Shown: one piece after another, positions 59,104-64,000 of the stretch
Numbering within the stretch: the stretch's first letter is position 1
Layout of the letters: each line of letters starts with the position of its first letter
Assembly: GCF_030709675.1 (NCBI RefSeq)
Contig: NZ_JAUZQD010000018.1
Span: 62,001-126,000 of the forward strand
Direction: 5' to 3'
Source of the DNA: Symbioplanes lichenis
Lineage (GTDB): Bacteria > Actinomycetota > Actinomycetes > Mycobacteriales > Micromonosporaceae
DNA: 64,000 bases
Program-made: the position numbers and the translations under genes
Notes under the pieces: generated by a model
Told to the model about the DNA's origin: nothing
Database searches by the model: none
Seen by the model: the letters and a program-made list of their open reading frames with translations, nothing else

Positions 59104-60464
59104 GCCTGTCCGAGCGCATCGCGGCGCGTACGCAATCTCAGGAAACGCAGGTCCCCGCACCGGTGACCCCTGTCTCGGCCAGCACCGAGCGCTACCGGGC
59201 CGCCGGTGTGCAGGCCGGGGACGCGGTCACCGAGGTCCGGCTGCGGATTCAGCGGCAGCTCGCCGACGAGCTCGGCCCGACCCTGTACGCCGCCGACGCC
59301 CAGGGCGAGGATCTCGAGGCCCGCGTCCAGCAGACCCTCGCCGAGCTGATCGCCCGGGAGCAGACCCCGCTCGCCGGGGCCGACCGGGTGCGCATCATCC
59401 GCGACGTCACCGACGACGTGCTCGGCCACGGGCCGATCGAGTCGCTGCTGCGCGACCCGTCGGTGAGCGAGGTGATGGTCAACGGCCCGGACCTGGTCTA
59501 CGTCGAGCGGTACGGCCGGCTCGAGCGCGCCGACGTCGAGTTCGACGACGAGGCCCACCTGCGGCGCATCATCGACCGGATCTGCTCGCGCGTGGGTCGG
59601 CGGGTCGACGAGGCGAGTCCCATGGTGGACGCGCGCCTGCCCGACGGCAGCCGGGTCAACGCCGTCGTGCCGCCGGTCGCGCTGGACGGGTCGTCGCTGA
59701 CGATCCGCAAGTTCTCCGTGTCGCCTCTGACGGTCGCGGACCTGATCCGCTTCGGGACGCTCAGCGAGAAGACGGCGACCTTCCTCGAGAACTGTGTGCG
59801 GGGCCGGCGGAACATCGTGGTCAGCGGCGGGACGGGCTCGGGCAAGACGACCATGCTCAACGTGCTGAGCGGCTACATCCCGTACGACGAACGGGTCGTC
59901 ACCATCGAGGACGCGGCCGAGCTGCAGCTGCGCCAGGAGCACGTGGTCCGCATGGAGTCACGCCCCAAGAACTCCGAGGGGCGCGGCCAGATCACGACCC
60001 GCGACCTGGTTCGCAACGCCCTGCGGATGCGCCCCGACCGGATCGTCGTCGGCGAGGTGCGCGACGCCGCGGCGCTCGACATGCTGCAGGCGATGAACAC
60101 CGGGCACGACGGCTCGCTGACCACCCTGCACGCCAACGCGCCCCGCGACGCCATCGCCCGGATGGAGACGATGGTGCTGATGGGCGGGCTCGACCTGCCC
60201 GTGCGCGCGATCCGCGACCAGATCGCCGCCGCCGTCGACGTCATCATCCAGGTCAGCCGGCTCAAGGACGGCAGCCGCCGGATCACGCACATCTCCGAGG
60301 TGGTCGGCATGGAGTCCGACATCGTCAGCCTGCAGGACCTGTACCTCTTCGACCACCGGGCCACCCGCCTGGAACCGACCGGCCTGCGCCCGCGCTTCGC
60401 CGACGACCTGGCCCTCTACGGGGTGACGATGCCCGCGTCGCTGTTCACGAAGGGGCGCCGATGA
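59100..60464 (+). CDS. tadA: Tad secretion ATPase TadA/CpaF
   Basis: The 454-aa hexameric ATPase has a helical N-terminal domain and a type II/IV secretion core with Walker A VVSGGTGSGKTTMLNVLSGY, the Asp box VTIEDAAELQL, Walker B MRPDRIVVGEVRDAAALDML and the His box GHDGSLTTLHANAPRDA. It powers Flp pilus extension at the cytoplasmic face. GTG start coupled to cpaE; the stop overlaps tadB by 4 bp. Confidence 0.97.
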   Translation: MSLSERIAARTQSQETQVPAPVTPVSASTERYRAAGVQAGDAVTEVRLRIQRQLADELGPTLYAADAQGEDLEARVQQTLAELIAREQTPLAGADRVRIIRDVTDDVLGHGPIESLLRDPSVSEVMVNGPDLVYVERYGRLERADVEFDDEAHLRRIIDRICSRVGRRVDEASPMVDARLPDGSRVNAVVPPVALDGSSLTIRKFSVSPLTVADLIRFGTLSEKTATFLENCVRGRRNIVVSGGTGSGKTTMLNVLSGYIPYDERVVTIEDAAELQLRQEHVVRMESRPKNSEGRGQITTRDLVRNALRMRPDRIVVGEVRDAAALDMLQAMNTGHDGSLTTLHANAPRDAIARMETMVLMGGLDLPVRAIRDQIAAAVDVIIQVSRLKDGSRRITHISEVVGMESDIVSLQDLYLFDHRATRLEPTGLRPRFADDLALYGVTMPASLFTKGRR

Positions 60465-61408
60465 TCTGGTTCTCTGCTCTTGCCGCTGCGGGCGCCGTCT
60501 TCCTGCTGGCTTATCTGATCCTCGACGCGCTCTTCGGGCGCACCTTCTTCCAGCGGCGGCTCGCGGCGCTGCGCAGTTTCGCCGTGCAGACCCCCGTCCG
60601 CGTACGCCTCGCCTCTCTGGTCCGCGCGCAGATCGACCGCGTGGGAGCGGGGCTGGGCCGGGTCTTCCGCTTCCACGACCAGGCCCGCCTCGACGCCGCC
60701 GCCCTGCCGATCCGGGCGGCCGAATGGCTGGTCATCCGGTGCGCCGCCGCCCTCGCCTGTGCCCTGCTGCTCGGCCTGCTGCTGCCGTCGCTCCTCGGCG
60801 TCTCGCTCGGGCTCGTCGCCGGCTTCCTCGTGCCGAACGCGCTGCTCACCGGGCGCATCGAGCGGCGCAAGCGGCACTTCGCCGAGGAGCTGCCCGAGAC
60901 GTTGCAGATGGTCGTCAGCTCCCTGCGCGCCGGCTTCACGCTGCAGCACGGCATCGAGAACGCGGTGCGCGACAGCGAGGGCCCGGTCGCCGCGGAGATG
61001 CGCCGGGCGCTGTCGGAGACCCGGCTCGGTGCCGAGCTGGAGGACGCGCTCGAGGGCGTCGGCGCCCGCACGGGGAACCATGACATGCAATGGCTCGTGA
61101 TGGCGCTGCGACTGCAACGCGAGGTCGGCGGGAGCCTGTCCGAGGTGCTCCAGACGACCGCCGACACCATGCGCGAGCGGGAGAATCTGCGACGCACCAT
61201 CCGTACGCTCTCCGCCGAAGGCCGCCTCTCCGCCTCGATCCTGTTCGCCCTGCCCGTGGTGATCGGGCTGTGGATGTTCCTGTTCCGCACCGACTACATC
61301 CGGCCGCTGATCACCGAGCCGCTCGGTCTCGTGATGCTGGCCGTCGCCGCCGGGCTGCTCGTCGTCGGCGGGTTGTGGCTGCGCCGCGTCGTGCGGGTCG
61401 TGGTCTGA
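60461..61408 (+). CDS. tadB: Tad inner membrane platform protein TadB
   Basis: The 315-aa protein has a GspF/T2SSF domain between TM segments: HFAEELPETLQMVVSSLRAG, FTLQHGIENAVRDSEGPVAA and LQREVGGSLSEVLQTTADTM. With TadC it forms the membrane platform acted on by TadA. It overlaps both neighbours by 1-4 bp. Confidence 0.95.
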   Translation: MIWFSALAAAGAVFLLAYLILDALFGRTFFQRRLAALRSFAVQTPVRVRLASLVRAQIDRVGAGLGRVFRFHDQARLDAAALPIRAAEWLVIRCAAALACALLLGLLLPSLLGVSLGLVAGFLVPNALLTGRIERRKRHFAEELPETLQMVVSSLRAGFTLQHGIENAVRDSEGPVAAEMRRALSETRLGAELEDALEGVGARTGNHDMQWLVMALRLQREVGGSLSEVLQTTADTMRERENLRRTIRTLSAEGRLSASILFALPVVIGLWMFLFRTDYIRPLITEPLGLVMLAVAAGLLVVGGLWLRRVVRVVV

Positions 61409-62331
61409 TGCTGCTGCCCCTCGTCGCCGCGTTCGCGGTGCTCGCCGCCAGTGCCTCCGCCGCCCTGTTCGTGCTCGCTGTCGCACTGCCGCCCACCCGG
61501 GGCGAGCGGATGATGACCACGCTGCGCCGCTTCGGCAGCGTCGGCGGCCGGCTGCGCGACGAGCGCCGCCCGGCCCTCGACCGCCGCATCGAGGAGGCGT
61601 TCCACGAGGCCTTCGACCGGCTCGGCCGCGCGGTCACCCCGGCCTCCGCCCGCGTACGCCTGGAGCGCCTCCTCGACTACGCCGGCAACCCGGACGACCG
61701 CCCGATCGACGCGGTCGTGCGCCGCCGCGCCCAGTTCCTCGTGGCCGGGGGCCTGGCCGGGCTGCTGGGCGGCGCGGCCCTGGCCGGTCTGCCCGGGGCG
61801 CTGACGGCCGGCCCGGCCGCGGCGGTGCTCGGCGTTTTCCTGCCCGACCTCATCGTGTACGACCTCGGCGCCAAGCGGCAGCGTGACCTCGCCCGGTCGT
61901 TGCCCGACGTGCTCGACGCGCTGGTCATCGGGGTCGAGGCGGGGCTCGGGCTGGACGCGGCCATGGCCCAGGTGGCGGCGAACCTGGCCGGCCCGATGCC
62001 CGCCGAGGTCCACCGCGTGCTGCAGGAGATGCGGATCGGCGTTTCCCGTACGGACGCCCTGCGCGCGTTGTCGGCGCGGACGACCGTACGGGAGCTGCGC
62101 GCCTTCGTCACCGCCGTGATCCAGGCCGGGGAGCTCGGGGTGCCGATCGCCGACGTGCTGCGGGAGCACTCGCTCCAGCAGCGGACCAAGCGGCGGCAGC
62201 AGGCCGAGGAGCAGGCTCAGAAGGTGCCGGTCAAGCTCCTCTTCCCGGTGTTGTTCTGCCTCTTCCCCGTCATCTTTGTGGTGATTCTGGGGCCTGGGGT
62301 GCTTCGCTTGCTGTCCACCCTGGGTCACTAG
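61408..62331 (+). CDS. tadC: Tad inner membrane platform protein TadC
   Basis: The 307-aa protein repeats the T2SSF fold: RSLPDVLDALVIGVEAGLGL, DAAMAQVAANLAGPMPAEVH and FVTAVIQAGELGVPIADVLR, with C-terminal helices KLLFPVLFCLFPVIFVVILG. ATG 61408 overlaps the tadB stop (TGATG). It ends the tad operon; its last 62 bp overlap the convergent transpeptidase-deacetylase gene. Confidence 0.95.
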   Translation: MLLPLVAAFAVLAASASAALFVLAVALPPTRGERMMTTLRRFGSVGGRLRDERRPALDRRIEEAFHEAFDRLGRAVTPASARVRLERLLDYAGNPDDRPIDAVVRRRAQFLVAGGLAGLLGGAALAGLPGALTAGPAAAVLGVFLPDLIVYDLGAKRQRDLARSLPDVLDALVIGVEAGLGLDAAMAQVAANLAGPMPAEVHRVLQEMRIGVSRTDALRALSARTTVRELRAFVTAVIQAGELGVPIADVLREHSLQQRTKRRQQAEEQAQKVPVKLLFPVLFCLFPVIFVVILGPGVLRLLSTLGH

Positions 62332-64000
62332 AGCTTGGCATTCCGGACGGCGTCTCCGTCGGCTCGTCCGAGGGCGGGTTGCTGCTCGGCGTCTCCGTCG
62401 GCGTGCTTTCCGGCTCGTGGGTCGGGGTGCTTTCCGGCTCGTGGGTCGGGTCAGCTGTCGGGTCAGTTGTCGGATTTGTCGTTTGTGTCGGCTGCGGCAG
62501 CGGCTTCAGGTCCACCGTGCGCTCGGGCAGGTCGAACTTCCAGCCCTTCGCGAGCAGGCGCGGGATCAGCTTCTTCAGTGCCTCGTACGTCTGCTCGCGC
62601 TCGCCGCCACCGTCGTGCACCAGCACCACCGCGCGCGGCGTGAGCTGCTCCTCGATCCGGCCGGCGATGACGTCGGCGCCGGGCAGCAGCCAGTCGTCCG
62701 GGTCAACGACCCAGCCCAGCGGGGTGTGCCCCAGCTTCACGGCCTCCTTGGCCGACTTGCCGAACGAGCCGTACGGCGCCCGGTAGTACGGGACCGTGGC
62801 CCCGGGTGCGGCGGCGGCGATCGCGGCGTCGGTGCGCTCGATGTCCTTCCTCGCCTCGGCGGCCGGGATGATGCCCAGGTCGTCGTGCTTCCAGGAGTGG
62901 TTGCAGAGCTGGTGCCCCTCGGCGACGACCCGGCGGACCAGCTCCGGATAGCGCTCGACCTCCTCGCCGACCATGCAGAAGGTGGCCTTGATGCCGTACT
63001 GGGACAGCAGGTCGAGCATCTGCGGCGTGTAGCTGGACGGGCCGTCGTCGAAGGTCAGCGCGAGTCGCTGGCCCGCGTGGGCGGTGCGGACGACCAGCAG
63101 GTTCGTCCCGGCCGTGGGTGTCGTGGACTGCTGGTCCGAGCCGCTGCTCTCACCGGGGTGCACCTTGCCGGCGTCGCCCACGTCGGTGCGGCCGAGGTGC
63201 GCCGCCTTGGGCAGGGGCGTCTTCTCCTCGCCCGCGAGCGCGTCCTTGGTGAAGTCGCGCCAGAGCCGCGCCGGGACGGTGTCGCCCGCGATCGCCTTGC
63301 CCTTGCTGTCGCGGATCGGGCCGGGCTTGGCCTTGCCGATCCACACGGACGTGGCCAGCTCCGGCGTGTAGCCGGCCATCCACGCGTCCTGGTTGTCCTT
63401 GGTGTTGCCCCACTGCTGCGTGCCGGACTTGCCCGCCGCCGGCCGGCCCGGGACGACCTTGTCCGCCTTGACCACGGCACTCAGCGCCTGCGTGATGTCC
63501 GCCGCCTGCCCGGCGGTGAGGACCGTCGTGGCGTCCGGAGCCGCCTCGTACAGCGTGCCGCCCTTGGCATCGGCCGCCAGCTGCACAAAGAACCGATCAT
63601 GGCGTACGCCGCCCGAGGCGAATGTGGCATAGACGGTCGCCAGATCGGCCGGGGTGACGGCGTACCGTCCGATGGCGATGTCGGCCCGGGTCTGTCCGGG
63701 CTTCGGGTCGCCCTTGACGTCGACCAGCGTCTTCGCGCCCGCGTACTTCTCGGAGACGCCGAGCCGCCACGCCATGTCCCGCACCTTGCCGGCGCCGATC
63801 TGCTCGGTGACCGCGTAGAACGGCGTGTTGAGCGAGTCGACCATCGCCTGCTGCAGGGTGCAGTACGGGCACTGCTGGTCCTTCATGTTCTCCAGCGGCA
63901 CGCCGAGCCGGCCCGGGAAGATCCGCGGCGAGCTGCCGTCCCACTTGGACTGCACGCTGATGTTCTCCTGCAGCGCCGCGGCGACGACGATCGGCTTGAA
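62270..64000 (-). CDS. Penicillin-binding transpeptidase fused to polysaccharide deacetylase (5' end cut)
   Basis: The frame is open to the right edge (576 codons seen). It starts with FKPIVVAAALQENISVQSKW, the segment that follows the active-site serine in PBP1-type transpeptidases, and continues to the KSGT motif (PAAGKSGTQQWGN) and MAGYTPELATSVWIG. After a linker (about residues 265-310) comes a NodB-type deacetylase: LALTFDDGPSSYTPQMLDLL, HSWKH metal histidines, PYYRAPYGSFG and VVLVHDGGG. The tail is a PTHEPESTPT repeat. One protein could thus crosslink and de-N-acetylate peptidoglycan. A glycosyltransferase domain is probably encoded beyond the edge. Confidence 0.88.
   Translation of the reverse strand, partial: FKPIVVAAALQENISVQSKWDGSSPRIFPGRLGVPLENMKDQQCPYCTLQQAMVDSLNTPFYAVTEQIGAGKVRDMAWRLGVSEKYAGAKTLVDVKGDPKPGQTRADIAIGRYAVTPADLATVYATFASGGVRHDRFFVQLAADAKGGTLYEAAPDATTVLTAGQAADITQALSAVVKADKVVPGRPAAGKSGTQQWGNTKDNQDAWMAGYTPELATSVWIGKAKPGPIRDSKGKAIAGDTVPARLWRDFTKDALAGEEKTPLPKAAHLGRTDVGDAGKVHPGESSGSDQQSTTPTAGTNLLVVRTAHAGQRLALTFDDGPSSYTPQMLDLLSQYGIKATFCMVGEEVERYPELVRRVVAEGHQLCNHSWKHDDLGIIPAAEARKDIERTDAAIAAAAPGATVPYYRAPYGSFGKSAKEAVKLGHTPLGWVVDPDDWLLPGADVIAGRIEEQLTPRAVVLVHDGGGEREQTYEALKKLIPRLLAKGWKFDLPERTVDLKPLPQPTQTTNPTTDPTADPTHEPESTPTHEPESTPTETPSSNPPSDEPTETPSGMPSSSDPGWTASEAPQAPESPQR
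62395..62480. repeat. Short tandem repeat coding for the Pro/Thr/Glu tail
   Basis: The unit TTTCCGGCTCGTGGGTCGGG is present twice in tandem with related partial units around it, giving the THEPES repeats at the end of the transpeptidase-deacetylase. Confidence 0.7.

Overview
The DNA is very GC-rich, uses GTG starts and overlapping stop/start codons freely, and carries actinobacterial markers: a SARP regulator, a CvnABCD conservon, F420-type luciferase-like oxidoreductase, mycobacterial-type MhuD, a c-di-AMP riboswitch in front of an NlpC/P60 hydrolase, and a xylose isomerase very close to the Actinoplanes missouriensis enzyme as I remember it. The window is best read as a chromosomal piece of a filamentous actinomycete of the Micromonosporaceae (Actinoplanes-like). 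I see no tRNA, rRNA, CRISPR array, transposase or prophage.

Layout. 1-5.2 kb: regulators (edge-truncated Pro-rich protein, LuxR-type response regulator, SARP), a methyltransferase and a MarR/DHA2-efflux operon. 5.3-9 kb: mhuD, a GAF-ANTAR RNA-binding regulator and a run of small or membrane proteins of unknown function, two of them with sigmaB-type promoters ending about 10 nt before the start codon. 9-12 kb: c-di-AMP riboswitch plus secreted NlpC/P60 hydrolase, and a group 2 sigma factor with a textbook sigmaR-type promoter. 12-17.8 kb: SDR, thymidylate-kinase-like protein, a nucleotidyltransferase/small protein/metallophosphoesterase operon, a stress-type 47-aa membrane peptide, an MHYT sensor and a (p)ppGpp-hydrolase-like HD protein. 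17.8-24.8 kb: alpha-glucosidase and the xylose locus (MFS, xylB, xylA, ROK repressor). 24.8-29.4 kb: MarR, PP2C phosphatase, a binding-protein/VWA fusion, a lactonase. 29.5-36.8 kb: conservon cvnABCD and two neighbouring proteins that share a C-terminal domain. 37-46 kb: M48 peptidase, CYP152 peroxygenase, GH20 hexosaminidase, a flippase-acyltransferase fusion, GrpB and CorA. 46-55.4 kb: one-component regulators and acetyltransferases, an ArsR-SRPBCC/LLM pair, and a TetR/FAD-monooxygenase unit with matching palindromic operators. 55.4-62.3 kb: a compact tad (Flp pilus) operon. The window ends inside a penicillin-binding transpeptidase fused to a polysaccharide deacetylase.

How it fits together. 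Many genes concern stress and envelope sensing: the group 2 sigma factor, sigmaB-type promoters, PP2C phosphatase, STAS/HATPase fusion, GAF-ANTAR, c-di-AMP riboswitch and conservon. Others handle carbon scavenging (xylose, alpha-glucosides, N-acetylglucosamine) and detoxification (MarR-MFS, TetR-monooxygenase, ArsR-SRPBCC).

The most novel-looking items are the transpeptidase-deacetylase fusion at the right edge, the flippase-acyltransferase fusion at 42.0-44.6 kb, a possible ACG start for the TadE gene, and the group of tiny genes with start-proximal sigmaB-type promoters. Coordinates that I counted by hand in intergenic regions may be off by one or two bases.
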